Of a stretch of DNA of 38,819 nucleotides, positions 1 to 8,957 are shown piece after piece. The notes under the pieces are model-generated. The model had not been told where the DNA came from. It saw only the letters and a program-made list of their open reading frames with translations, and ran no database searches. The stretch is from Pseudobutyrivibrio sp. (GTDB lineage: Bacteria; Bacillota; Clostridia; Lachnospirales; Lachnospiraceae). The stretch spans positions 1-38,819 of the forward strand of contig JAILAV010000065.1 in the NCBI GenBank assembly GCA_024681435.1. Direction: 5' to 3'. How positions within the stretch are numbered: position 1 is the first letter of the stretch; each line of letters opens with the position of its first letter. The translations under genes were made by a program, and so were the position numbers.

Positions 1-465
1 CTTCAGCTTCAGGAGAAGCAGAAGGCTAAGTTCATCTATGGCGTACTTGAGAAGCCTTTCCGTAATTATTATGAGAAGGCTGACCGTCAGAAGGGTATGA
101 CAGGTGAAAACCTTATGACAATGCTTGAGAGCCGTCTTGATAACGTAGTATTCCGTATGGGATTTGCTCGTACAAGAAGAGAAGCTCGTCAGGTAGTTGA
201 TCACAAGATGTTTCTTGTAAATGGTAAGCCAGTAAACGTTCCTTCATACCTTGTAAAGGCAGGAGACGTTATCGAGGTTCGTGAGAAGTCAAAGAGCCTT
301 CAGAGATTTAAGGATATTACAGAGGTTACTGCTGGTAGAACAACTCCTGAGTGGGTAGATGTTGATGCAGAGAACCTTAAGGGTACAGTTAAAGAGCTTC
401 CTAACAGAGAGCAGATCGATGTTCCTGTAGACGAGATGCTTATCGTCGAGTTATATTCAAAATAA
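1..465 (+). CDS. rpsD: 30S ribosomal protein S4 (5' truncated by window start)
   Basis: Frame is open from base 1 ([68 protein letters not shown]...), the S4 S4-domain signature; followed by rpoA and rplQ. Confidence 0.97.
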   Translation, partial: LQLQEKQKAKFIYGVLEKPFRNYYEKADRQKGMTGENLMTMLESRLDNVVFRMGFARTRREARQVVDHKMFLVNGKPVNVPSYLVKAGDVIEVREKSKSLQRFKDITEVTAGRTTPEWVDVDAENLKGTVKELPNREQIDVPVDEMLIVELYSK

Positions 466-491
466 TAAAATTTAGTAAATGTTTACAAAAT

Positions 492-521
492 GCACTTATA
501 CAAGCTTGCTTGTATAAGTGC
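492..521 (+). repeat. Perfect 14-bp inverted repeat (hairpin) between rpsD and rpoA
   Basis: GCACTTATACAAGC-TT-GCTTGTATAAGTGC; no strong U-tract follows. Confidence 0.85.
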
Positions 522-594
522 GATTTGTTACAATTTTGCTATGCGGCAATGAGCGTTAGACTTAAAGTCTATTACATTATAAGGAGGCAATGTA

Positions 595-1554
595 GTGTTA
601 AATTTTGAAAACCCAAATATTGAAATCGTAGAGATTTCTGAGGACAAAAAATACGGCAGATTCGTTGTTGAGCCTCTTGAGAGAGGTTATGGTATAACAC
701 TTGGCAATTCTCTCCGTAGAATTATGCTTTCATCTCTGCCAGGAGCTGCAGTTAGCCAGATTAAGATTGAGGGCGTACTTCACGAGTTTAGTGCTATTCC
801 AGGCGTTAAAGAAGACGTTACAGAAATCGTTATGAATATCAAGGAGCTTGCTATTAGAAATAATAGTAGTTCTGATGAGCCAAAGACAGCATATATCGAG
901 TTTGAAGGAGAAGGCGTTGTTACAGCTGCCGATATCCAGGTAGACTCTGATATTGAAATTATTAATCCAGATCTTGTTATTGCTCACCTTAATGGTGGTA
1001 ATGATTGCAAGCTTTACATGGAGCTTACAATTACAAAGAACCGTGGTTATATTTCAGCTGATAAGAACAAGACACCAGATACTCCAATCGGCAAGATTGC
1101 AGTTGACTCAATTTACACACCAGTAGAGCGTGTAAATATGACAGTAGAAGACACTCGTGTAGGTCAGGTCACAGATTATGACAAGCTTACACTTGATGTA
1201 TATACAAATGGTACTATGGGACCAGATGAGGCAGTTTCTATGGCTGCTAAGGTTCTCAGCGAGCACCTTAATTTATTTGTAAATCTTTCAGAGGCTGCAC
1301 AGGATCTTTCAGTTATTGCTGATAAGCCTGATGATACAACAGGAAAGACTCTTGAGATGAGCATTGATGAACTTGAGCTTTCAGTTCGTTCATACAACTG
1401 CTTAAAGAGAGCTGGTATCAACACTGTAGCAGAGCTTTGCGACAAGTCACCTGATGACATGATGAAGGTACGTAACCTTGGTCGCAAGTCAATGGAAGAA
1501 GTAGAGCAGAAGCTTAGCGAACTTGGTCTTTCACTTAGATTAATTGAGGACTAA
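595..1554 (+). CDS. rpoA: DNA-directed RNA polymerase alpha subunit
   Basis: GTG start after AAGGAGG; N-terminal [26 protein letters not shown] and C-terminal alpha-[24 protein letters not shown]. Confidence 0.98.
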   Translation: MLNFENPNIEIVEISEDKKYGRFVVEPLERGYGITLGNSLRRIMLSSLPGAAVSQIKIEGVLHEFSAIPGVKEDVTEIVMNIKELAIRNNSSSDEPKTAYIEFEGEGVVTAADIQVDSDIEIINPDLVIAHLNGGNDCKLYMELTITKNRGYISADKNKTPDTPIGKIAVDSIYTPVERVNMTVEDTRVGQVTDYDKLTLDVYTNGTMGPDEAVSMAAKVLSEHLNLFVNLSEAAQDLSVIADKPDDTTGKTLEMSIDELELSVRSYNCLKRAGINTVAELCDKSPDDMMKVRNLGRKSMEEVEQKLSELGLSLRLIED

Positions 1555-1586
1555 TTCGCATAGTTATAAGTAACAGGAAATTATTA

Positions 1587-1671
1587 CGTGAAATATAAGA
1601 CCGATGAGCATTTTCGCGCATGCCTTTCCATTAATCAAAGTTACGGGGTAAGACCGATGAGCACCTGTAAC
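1587..1671 (+). ncRNA. Tandem hairpins with identical 15-nt loop (TAAGACCGATGAGCA); putative cis-regulatory RNA upstream of rplQ
   Basis: CGTGAAA(1587-1593)/TTTCGCG(1612-1618) and GTTACGGG(1640-1647)/CCTGTAAC(1664-1671) each enclose TAAGACCGATGAGCA (1596-1610, 1649-1663). Confidence 0.6.
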
Positions 1672-1693
1672 GCCAGAAACAAGGAGAAAAGAA

Positions 1694-2218
1694 ATGGCAA
1701 AGTACAGAAAGTTAAGCAGAACATCTTCACAGAGAAAAGCACTTTTAAGAAATCAGGTAACTGAGCTTCTTTATCACGGAAAAATCGTTACAACTGAGGC
1801 TAAGGCTAAGGAAGTAAAGAAGATTGTTGAGCACATCATTACACTTGGCGTAAAGGAAAAGGATAACTTCGAAGAGGTTACTGTTCAGGCTAAGGTTGCT
1901 CGCAAGGACAAAGATGGTAAGAGAGTAAAGGAAGTTGTTGATGGCAAGAAGGTAACTGTATACGATACAGTTGACAAGAAGATTAAGAAGGATTCTCCAT
2001 CAAGACTTCACGCTCGTCGTCAGATGATGCAGGTTCTTTACACACCTACAGCTAAGGGTGCTAAGAAGAGCGAAACACACAAGGTTGATATGGCTAACTT
2101 TGTATTTGATGAGATTGCTCCAAAGTATGTTGACCGCAAGGGTGGTTACACACGTATCGTAAAGATCGGACCACGTAAGGGCGATGCTGCTATGGAAGTA
2201 GTTCTTGAGTTAGTATAA
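1694..2218 (+). CDS. rplQ: 50S ribosomal protein L17
   Basis: MAKYRKLSRTSSQRKALLRNQVTELLYHGKIVTTEAKAKEVKKIVEHIITL...; downstream of rpoA. Confidence 0.97.
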   Translation: MAKYRKLSRTSSQRKALLRNQVTELLYHGKIVTTEAKAKEVKKIVEHIITLGVKEKDNFEEVTVQAKVARKDKDGKRVKEVVDGKKVTVYDTVDKKIKKDSPSRLHARRQMMQVLYTPTAKGAKKSETHKVDMANFVFDEIAPKYVDRKGGYTRIVKIGPRKGDAAMEVVLELV

Positions 2219-2235
2219 TTTATAGACTTTCATTT

Positions 2236-2267
2236 AATCCCAGAACATTAGGTTCTGGGATTTTTTT
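2236..2267 (+). terminator. Intrinsic terminator after rplQ
   Basis: ATCCCAGAAC-ATTAG-GTTCTGGGAT followed by TTTTTTT. Confidence 0.9.
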
Positions 2268-2364
2268 GCATAAAAATATATCCGTAATTAAATTTATGAT
2301 GTATTATGAAACAAAAGAGTAAACAATAACGAACTAGTAAAATATACATACATGAGGTCAAATA

Positions 2365-3729
2365 ATGGCATCTGATTCAACGAAGAAGTTAACAGAAGGA
2401 AATCCTTTATTACTAATACTAGGATTTTCCATTCCTATGCTTGCAGGCTTGGTTTTCCAGCAAATGTATAATTTGGTGGATACAATTATAGTAGGTCAAA
2501 CATTAGGGGATAGTGCGCTTGCAGCTGTAGGTTCTACAGGCTCAATCAATTTCCTTATTAATGGTTTTTGTATTGGAGTATGCTCAGGATTTGCTATTCC
2601 AGTAGCCCAAAGATTTGGTGCTGAATCTTACGATTCTATGAGAAAATTTGTGGGTAATTCTGTAATCTTATCTGTGATATTCTCAGTGGCACTTACGACT
2701 ATAGTTAGTGTATTCTGTTATCAAATACTAGCTATAATGAGAACACCGACTGATATTATTGATTTAGCTTATTCTTATATATCAATAATTTTCTTTGGCA
2801 TACCTGTAACATTTTTATATAACCTTACAGCAGGTATAATGCGTTCACTTGGAGATAGTAAAACTCCTACTTACTTTTTAATAATGGCTGCAGGAATAAA
2901 TATAATTCTTGATATAGTCTTTATTATGGTTTTAAAGATGAATGTAGATGGACCGGCATTGGCTACCGTTATATCCCAGCTTATTGCAGGAGTCAGCTGC
3001 TTAATCTATATGAAAAAGAAATTCCCAATTCTAAAGATGTCAAAAAATGATTTAACATTAGGTCCACATCATACTAAAGTATTGATATCAATGGGCATAC
3101 CATTTGGTTTACAATACTCAATTACAGCAATTGGTTCAGTTATACTTCAAACTGCTGTAAATGGATTAGGCACAATAGCTGTTGCATCTATGACGGCAGG
3201 AGCAAAAGTATCAATGTTTGTTGTATGTCCTTTTGATGCTCTAGGTGCCACAATGGCAACATATGCTGGACAAAATGTAGGTGCGAAAGATATTCCAAGA
3301 GTAAAGAATGGAGTTTGGACAGCGCAGCTTCTAGGCACTATTTATGCAGTTATAATATTAATCATTCTATTCTTCGCAGGTAGATATCTACTTCGAATGT
3401 TTACCTCTACAGATATTGTAATTGAGCAAGCTATGATGTTCTTGTTAGCCAATGCAGTGACATATACATTCCTTGCTGCGGTAAATATTTTCAGATTTGC
3501 TATACAGGGGATGGGATTCTCTACATTTGCGATTTACTCAGGAGTGATGGAAATGATTGCAAGAATTCTTGTAGCATTCACATTCGTTCCAATGATTGGA
3601 TATGCAGGAGCAATATGGGCCAGCCCAGTAGCGTGGGTGTTTGCTGTAGTATTTTTGATTCCAGGATTTTATTATTGCTGTCGAAAACTTGATATAAAAT
3701 ATAAAGGAGTAGATACTTATCACCTATAA
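2365..3729 (+). CDS. MATE family efflux transporter
   Basis: 454-aa polytopic protein with GNPLLLILGFSIPMLAGLVFQQMYNLVDTIIVGQ, typical MATE N-terminus. Confidence 0.92.
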   Translation: MASDSTKKLTEGNPLLLILGFSIPMLAGLVFQQMYNLVDTIIVGQTLGDSALAAVGSTGSINFLINGFCIGVCSGFAIPVAQRFGAESYDSMRKFVGNSVILSVIFSVALTTIVSVFCYQILAIMRTPTDIIDLAYSYISIIFFGIPVTFLYNLTAGIMRSLGDSKTPTYFLIMAAGINIILDIVFIMVLKMNVDGPALATVISQLIAGVSCLIYMKKKFPILKMSKNDLTLGPHHTKVLISMGIPFGLQYSITAIGSVILQTAVNGLGTIAVASMTAGAKVSMFVVCPFDALGATMATYAGQNVGAKDIPRVKNGVWTAQLLGTIYAVIILIILFFAGRYLLRMFTSTDIVIEQAMMFLLANAVTYTFLAAVNIFRFAIQGMGFSTFAIYSGVMEMIARILVAFTFVPMIGYAGAIWASPVAWVFAVVFLIPGFYYCCRKLDIKYKGVDTYHL

Positions 3730-3762
3730 AACTATCAGCTATGCTAATAGAATATAACCCAA

Positions 3763-3790
3763 AGCCTCACAGGAATGTGAGGCATTTTTT
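3763..3790 (+). terminator. Intrinsic terminator after MATE gene
   Basis: GCCTCAC-AGGAAT-GTGAGGC followed by a T-run. Confidence 0.85.
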
Positions 3791-3832
3791 ATATCAAAAT
3801 ATAAGAAATGCCGCAAAATGTGGAATACAAGA

Positions 3833-3862
3833 TTGACTTTAGCGATTAAAAGTGCTAAAGTC
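3833..3862 (+). promoter_or_regulatory. Candidate sigma-A promoter overlapped by a 9-bp inverted repeat
   Basis: TTGACT-17 nt-TAAAGT; GACTTTAGC(3835-3843)/GCTAAAGTC(3854-3862). Confidence 0.6.
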
Positions 3863-3891
3863 TAGCAATGAAGATAAAAGAGAAGGAGAAG

Positions 3892-4932
3892 ATGGCTATG
3901 AAGAAAATAATAAGTACGATTCTTGTATCTGCTATGGCTTTTAGCTTGGTGGGCTGTGGAACAAATGCCGCTGCAGAAAAAGAAGCAAATTCAGCTTCAG
4001 AGACAACAAATGATGTTGAGGCAACTTCTGACGACGGTGAAACATATAATGTAGGCGTTATTCAGTTAGTTCAGCATCCAGCACTTGATGCCGCTACAGA
4101 GGGTTTTACTGATGCGTTAAAGGAAAAGCTTGGTGACAAGGTTACTGTAACAGTTGAGAACGCATCTGGCGATAATGCAACATGTGCTACAATCGCAAAT
4201 ACATTTGTATCTGATAATGTAGATTTAATTATGGCGAATGCAACACCTGCTATGCAGGCATGCTCAACAGCTACAAGTACAATACCAATCGTTGCAACAT
4301 CTATTACAGATTATGCAACAGCTTTAGGTATTCCAGTAAATGAGTGGGATGATGCAACAGGGGTTAATGTAACAGGTACTTCAGATTTAGCACCTCTTGA
4401 TGGACAGGCAGAAATGCTTAATGAGCTTTTCCCTGATGCTAAGGAAGTTGGAATTATTTATTGCTCAGGTGAGGACAACTCATTATTCCAGGCTAATAAA
4501 ATCACAGAGTATTTAGAGGATTACGGATATAATGTAACAGATTATACATTCTCTGATTCAGCTGATGTTGCAACTGTAGTTCAGACAGCATGTGGTTCAA
4601 GTGATGTGCTTTATGTTCCTACAGATAACGTAGCAGCTAGCTGCGCAGAGACAATCAATAATGTTGCTGTTACAGCAGGTGTACCAATCATCGCAGGCGA
4701 AGAAGGTATCTGCAAAGGATGCGGTATAGCAACACTTTCAATTTCATATTATGACATTGGTTATAATGCAGGACTTATGGCTTATGATATTCTTGCAAAT
4801 GGAAAGGACGTAGCTACATATAAGATTCAGTATGCTACAGATTTTACTAAGGAATACAACCCAGTAATTGCTGAAACTCTTGGTATTGAACTTCCAGACG
4901 ATTATGTTGCAATCAAAATGGATGAAGAATAA
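3892..4932 (+). CDS. ABC transporter substrate-binding lipoprotein (DUF534/TrpX-like)
   Basis: MAMKKIISTILVSAMAFSLVGCG lipobox; YNVGVIQLVQHPALDAATEGFTDAL typical of the family; ORF track start is 3868 but GGAG before the 3892 ATG fits better. Confidence 0.9.
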   Translation: MAMKKIISTILVSAMAFSLVGCGTNAAAEKEANSASETTNDVEATSDDGETYNVGVIQLVQHPALDAATEGFTDALKEKLGDKVTVTVENASGDNATCATIANTFVSDNVDLIMANATPAMQACSTATSTIPIVATSITDYATALGIPVNEWDDATGVNVTGTSDLAPLDGQAEMLNELFPDAKEVGIIYCSGEDNSLFQANKITEYLEDYGYNVTDYTFSDSADVATVVQTACGSSDVLYVPTDNVAASCAETINNVAVTAGVPIIAGEEGICKGCGIATLSISYYDIGYNAGLMAYDILANGKDVATYKIQYATDFTKEYNPVIAETLGIELPDDYVAIKMDEE

Positions 4933-4961
4933 TTCATAAGAAAAATAATAAAAAATGTAGG

Positions 4962-4986
4962 GCAAGGTCAGAATTATTGACCTTGC
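4962..4986 (+). repeat. Intercistronic 9-bp hairpin between substrate-binding protein and permease genes
   Basis: GCAAGGTCA-GAATTAT-TGACCTTGC. Confidence 0.7.
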
Positions 4987-5001
4987 TCTTTGGAGTTAAA
5001 A

Positions 5002-5931
5002 ATGGGAATAGAGACTTTAATAGCAGGAATGCCTGGTACCGTGGCACAAGGAATTATATATGGAATCATGGCACTAGGTATATTTATTACATTTAAATTA
5101 TTGAATTTTGCAGATTTGTCAGTAGATGGCTCTTTTGCAACCGGTGGAGCAGTGGCTGCCATGGTAATCATATCTGGAAAGTCATGGGTGCTTGCCCTTG
5201 TGTTGGCTTTATTGGCAGGTGCCATTGCTGGTGGAATCACAGGAATATTACACACAGTTTTTGGTATTCCAGATATTTTGGCAGGTATTTTAACACAGCT
5301 TGCTTTATATTCAATAAACCTTAGAATCGCAAATAATCAGCCAAATACACCTATCTCTGTAGATAAATATAATCTGGCGGTATCACTTAGATATAAGACA
5401 GATGCACTCATTACAGTTCTTGTAATCGCTGTAATTATAATTGCAATTATGTATTGGTTCTTTGGAACAGAAATGGGTTCTGCACTTCGTGCCACAGGAA
5501 CTAATCCTGCAATGGCAAAGGCTCAGGGAATTAACGTAAATTTAATGAAGGCATTTGGATTAACAATATCAAATGCGCTAGTTGCATTTGCAGGCGCCTT
5601 ATTTGCACAATTCAACGGTAATGCTGATGTAAATATGGGCCGTGGAGCTATTGTAATCGGTCTTGCATCAATTATTATTGGTGAAGTATTATGTACAGCT
5701 CTATTTAGGAAAAAGAGCAGCTTTGCTTTGAGTCTTTCATTTGTAATTGTCGGTGGAATCTTATACTACTTATTTATCGCTATTGTATTGTGGTTAAAGA
5801 TGCCAGCAAATGACATGAAGTTATTTACAGCTATAATCGTTGCAATCTTCCTTGCAGTACCATATTTAAAAAACAAAGCAAACAACTCATTCAAAAAAGC
5901 TGCTAAGAGAGGAGGCCAGAACAATGCTTAA
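5002..5931 (+). CDS. ABC transporter permease (TrpY-like, branched-chain permease fold)
   Basis: MGIETLIAGMPGTVAQGIIYGIMALGIFITFKLLNFADLSVDGSFATGGAV; ATG at 5002 preceded by GGAG (ORF track starts at the upstream TTG, 4990). Confidence 0.88.
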   Translation: MGIETLIAGMPGTVAQGIIYGIMALGIFITFKLLNFADLSVDGSFATGGAVAAMVIISGKSWVLALVLALLAGAIAGGITGILHTVFGIPDILAGILTQLALYSINLRIANNQPNTPISVDKYNLAVSLRYKTDALITVLVIAVIIIAIMYWFFGTEMGSALRATGTNPAMAKAQGINVNLMKAFGLTISNALVAFAGALFAQFNGNADVNMGRGAIVIGLASIIIGEVLCTALFRKKSSFALSLSFVIVGGILYYLFIAIVLWLKMPANDMKLFTAIIVAIFLAVPYLKNKANNSFKKAAKRGGQNNA

Positions 5932-6721
5932 TGCTTTTAACTTACAAAAGACCTTCAATCCAGGCACAATTAATGAAAAAGTGGCACTTTCAGGGGCAAC
6001 ACTAAATCTTGCAGAAGGAGAGTTCTGCACTGTAATCGGTGGAAATGGTGCGGGTAAATCCACATTCCTTAATGCTGTTGCAGGAGTTTGGCCAGTTGAC
6101 GGTGGTAAAATCGAAATCGACGGAATAGATGTAACAGGACTTCCGGAGCACAAGAGAGCTAAATATTTAGGACGTGTTTTCCAGGATCCTATGACAGGAA
6201 CAGCAGCTAATATGCAGATTGATGAAAATATGGCATTGGCTGCTCGTAGAGGTCGAGTAAGAGGCCTTGGATGGGGTGTTACAAAGGCAGAGCGTGAGCG
6301 TTATCACGAGATGCTTAAAGAGCTTGATTTAGGCCTAGAGGATAGACTTACTGCAAAGGTAGGGCTTTTGTCAGGTGGTCAAAGACAGGCGTTGACACTT
6401 CTAATGGCAACAATCCAAAAGCCAAAGCTTTTACTCCTTGATGAACACACAGCGGCCCTTGATCCAAAGACTGCATCAAAAGTTCTTGAAATTACAGACA
6501 TGCTTATTAAAGAGCATGGACTTACAGCAATGATGGTAACTCACAACATGCGTGATGCTATCAATTATGGAAATCGACTTATAATGATGAACGAAGGTCA
6601 TGTAATCCTTAATATCAGCGGCGAAGAAAAGAAGAACCTTACAATCGAAGACCTACTCCACAAATTCGAAGAGGTTTCAGGTACAGAATTCACTAACGAT
6701 ACTGAAATCTTATCCAAATAA
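5924..6721 (+). CDS. ABC transporter ATP-binding protein (TrpZ-like)
   Basis: Walker A GGNGAGKST, signature LSGGQRQALTLLMA, Walker B LLLLDEHTAALD; overlaps the permease gene. Confidence 0.93.
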   Translation: MLNAFNLQKTFNPGTINEKVALSGATLNLAEGEFCTVIGGNGAGKSTFLNAVAGVWPVDGGKIEIDGIDVTGLPEHKRAKYLGRVFQDPMTGTAANMQIDENMALAARRGRVRGLGWGVTKAERERYHEMLKELDLGLEDRLTAKVGLLSGGQRQALTLLMATIQKPKLLLLDEHTAALDPKTASKVLEITDMLIKEHGLTAMMVTHNMRDAINYGNRLIMMNEGHVILNISGEEKKNLTIEDLLHKFEEVSGTEFTNDTEILSK

Positions 6722-6819
6722 AAACACCAGTTACGCTTACAAGCCTTGGTATTACTCCGCTCAACGTAGAATGTTTCGCTTGAGTAACACCAAGAGCTTG
6801 AATGCTACTGGTGTTTTTT
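6721..6819. repeat. About 100-nt imperfect-palindrome element, copy A (also terminator-like)
   Basis: AAAACACCAGT(6721-6731)/ACTGGTGTTTT(6807-6817) outer stem; internal sequence shared with copy B and, in reverse complement, copy C. Confidence 0.85.
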
Positions 6820-6948
6820 GTGCATCCTTCCGTTTAATAAAACCCAACGATATTAATATGTATTAAAATTTTATTAAAAACATTACTTTTACGCATATTT
6901 ATGATAAATTAGTATATGAATTTCTAGTATAAATATACGGAGGCAGAT

Positions 6949-8952
6949 GTGAACGAGAATAAGAATAATCCAAATGGTGGAGATAAGAAAAATAATCGTC
7001 AGCCCTTTTATACATTAGGCATTTTGGTGCTAATAGCACTTTTCTTTACAAGTATGATGTATAAAGGAGCAAGTTCAAATAGTAACCAGGAAATCACTTA
7101 TACAGAGTTTCTTGCACTTGTAGAGGAAGATAAGGTAGCTGAAGTTACCTTCAAAGATGATGTGATTAATATCACTCTTGTAAAGGGTGAAACATACGGC
7201 ATGACTGATGCAGAAGCAGACCGTCTTCAGAAGATTTATGAATCTGCTGGTCAGAAGCCAGAAACTAAGCTCTACACAGCATATCTTCGTGACGACGATT
7301 TGTTGGATAAGTTAGATGCGCACGGCGTAAAATACGAAGGAACAATTGCTGATTCTACAGCAGCAATTATCTATAATATCCTCTCATTTATTTTACCTTT
7401 AGTTTTATTGTGGGTTGTCCTTGGCTTCCTTATGAGACGTATGGGTGGCGGTCCAATGGGAGTTGGAAAGTCAAATGCCAAGCTCTACAATATGGAAAAG
7501 GCTACAGGTGTAACATTTAAAGATGTTGCAGGTCAGGATGAAGCAAAGGAATCAGTTCAGGAAATGGTTGACTTTCTTCACAATCCTAAGAAATACACTG
7601 AAATCGGTGCGAAGCTTCCAAAGGGAGCTCTTTTAGTTGGCCCTCCAGGAACAGGTAAGACTCTTCTTGCAAAGGCAGTTGCTGGCGAGGCAGGTGTTCC
7701 ATTCTTCTCACTTGCAGGTTCAGATTTCGTAGAGATGTTCGTTGGTGTTGGTGCTTCACGTGTACGAGACTTGTTTAAAGAGGCTCAAAAGGTTGCGCCA
7801 TGTATCGTATTCATAGATGAGATTGATGCAATCGGAAAGAGCCGTGATGCTCATTACGGTGGCGGAAACGACGAGCGTGAGCAGACACTTAACCAGTTGC
7901 TTTCAGAGATGGATGGTTTTGATTCAAATAAGGGTCTCCTCATTCTTGCAGCTACAAATAGACCTGAGGTACTTGATAAAGCATTACTTCGTCCAGGTCG
8001 TTTCGATAGAAGAATTATTGTTGATAAGCCAGACCAGAAGGGACGTCTTGAAATCCTCAAGGTTCATTCAAAGGATGTAAAGATGGACGAGTCTGTTGAT
8101 TTGGATGCTCTTGCACTTGCTTCAGTTGGACTTGTAGGTTCAGACCTTGCAAATATCATCAATGAAGCAGCAATCCTTGCAGTCAAGGATAAGAGAAAAT
8201 TTGTAAATCAAAAAGACTTATTTGAAGCATTTGAGCTTGTAGCCGTTGGTGGCAAGGAAAAGAAAGACAGAGCCATGAGTGAGAAGGAACGTAAAATTGT
8301 TTCTTATCACGAAGTTGGACATGCTCTTGTATCTGCTCTTCAAAAAGATGCAGAGCCAGTTCAGAAAATTACAATTGTTCCTCGTACAATGGGGGCACTT
8401 GGATATACACTTCAGACTCCTGAGGAGGAGAAGTTCCTTGAAACAAAGGATGAGCTTATTGCTAAAATCGTCACCTACATGGGTGGTAGAGCGGCAGAAG
8501 ACATCAAGTTTGGTACATATACCTCAGGCGCAGCTAATGATATTGAGCAGGCAACAAAGATTGCTAGAGCCATGGTTACACGCTTTGGTATGTCAGATAA
8601 GTTTGGCATGATGGGACTTGCTACAGTTGAGAGCCAGTACCTTGATGGACGTGCTTCATTAATCTGCGGCGAGAATACAGCAGCAGAAATTGATGGAGAG
8701 GTTCTCCAGATGATTACAGATGCATACGCAAAAGCAAAGCAGCTCCTTAATGATAATATGGAAAGCTTAGATAAGATTTCTGATTATCTTTTCGAGCACG
8801 AAACAATTACTGGTAAGGAGTTCATGAAGATTTTCAGAGAAATCAAAGGAATTCCTGAACCAGAAGAGAAATCAGAAACTCCAAAGAAGAGTATTTTTGA
8901 TTCTTTAAATGATCCACAGAATGTAGTAACTGATAGTATTTTTGATGAGTAA
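6949..8952 (+). CDS. ftsH: ATP-dependent zinc metalloprotease FtsH
   Basis: [46 protein letters not shown]; zinc motif HEVGHAL; GTG start. Confidence 0.98.
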   Translation: MNENKNNPNGGDKKNNRQPFYTLGILVLIALFFTSMMYKGASSNSNQEITYTEFLALVEEDKVAEVTFKDDVINITLVKGETYGMTDAEADRLQKIYESAGQKPETKLYTAYLRDDDLLDKLDAHGVKYEGTIADSTAAIIYNILSFILPLVLLWVVLGFLMRRMGGGPMGVGKSNAKLYNMEKATGVTFKDVAGQDEAKESVQEMVDFLHNPKKYTEIGAKLPKGALLVGPPGTGKTLLAKAVAGEAGVPFFSLAGSDFVEMFVGVGASRVRDLFKEAQKVAPCIVFIDEIDAIGKSRDAHYGGGNDEREQTLNQLLSEMDGFDSNKGLLILAATNRPEVLDKALLRPGRFDRRIIVDKPDQKGRLEILKVHSKDVKMDESVDLDALALASVGLVGSDLANIINEAAILAVKDKRKFVNQKDLFEAFELVAVGGKEKKDRAMSEKERKIVSYHEVGHALVSALQKDAEPVQKITIVPRTMGALGYTLQTPEEEKFLETKDELIAKIVTYMGGRAAEDIKFGTYTSGAANDIEQATKIARAMVTRFGMSDKFGMMGLATVESQYLDGRASLICGENTAAEIDGEVLQMITDAYAKAKQLLNDNMESLDKISDYLFEHETITGKEFMKIFREIKGIPEPEEKSETPKKSIFDSLNDPQNVVTDSIFDE

Positions 8953-8957
8953 AATAT

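Noticed and set aside
730-987. Antisense ORFs in the track opposite conserved genes (730-987, 1176-1487, 12238-12498, 19245-19691, 25530-25841 and others)
   Set aside because: They lie opposite strongly conserved coding genes, have low-complexity or atypical composition and no convincing SD; best explained as codon-bias shadows.
1599-1663. Resemblance of GACCGATGAGCA to the hammerhead ribozyme core CUGAUGAG
   Set aside because: The key U is C in both copies and no GAAA/cleavage-site arrangement is present; it is the loop of a simple hairpin.
3833-3892. Possible tryptophan T-box upstream of the TrpXYZ-like transporter
   Set aside because: No T-box bulge sequence (AGGGUGGNACCGCG-like) and too little space between promoter and start codon.
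7817-8611. Out-of-frame same-strand ORFs within ftsH (7817-8080, 8279-8611)
   Set aside because: Overlap the well-supported ftsH frame and encode no recognisable domain.
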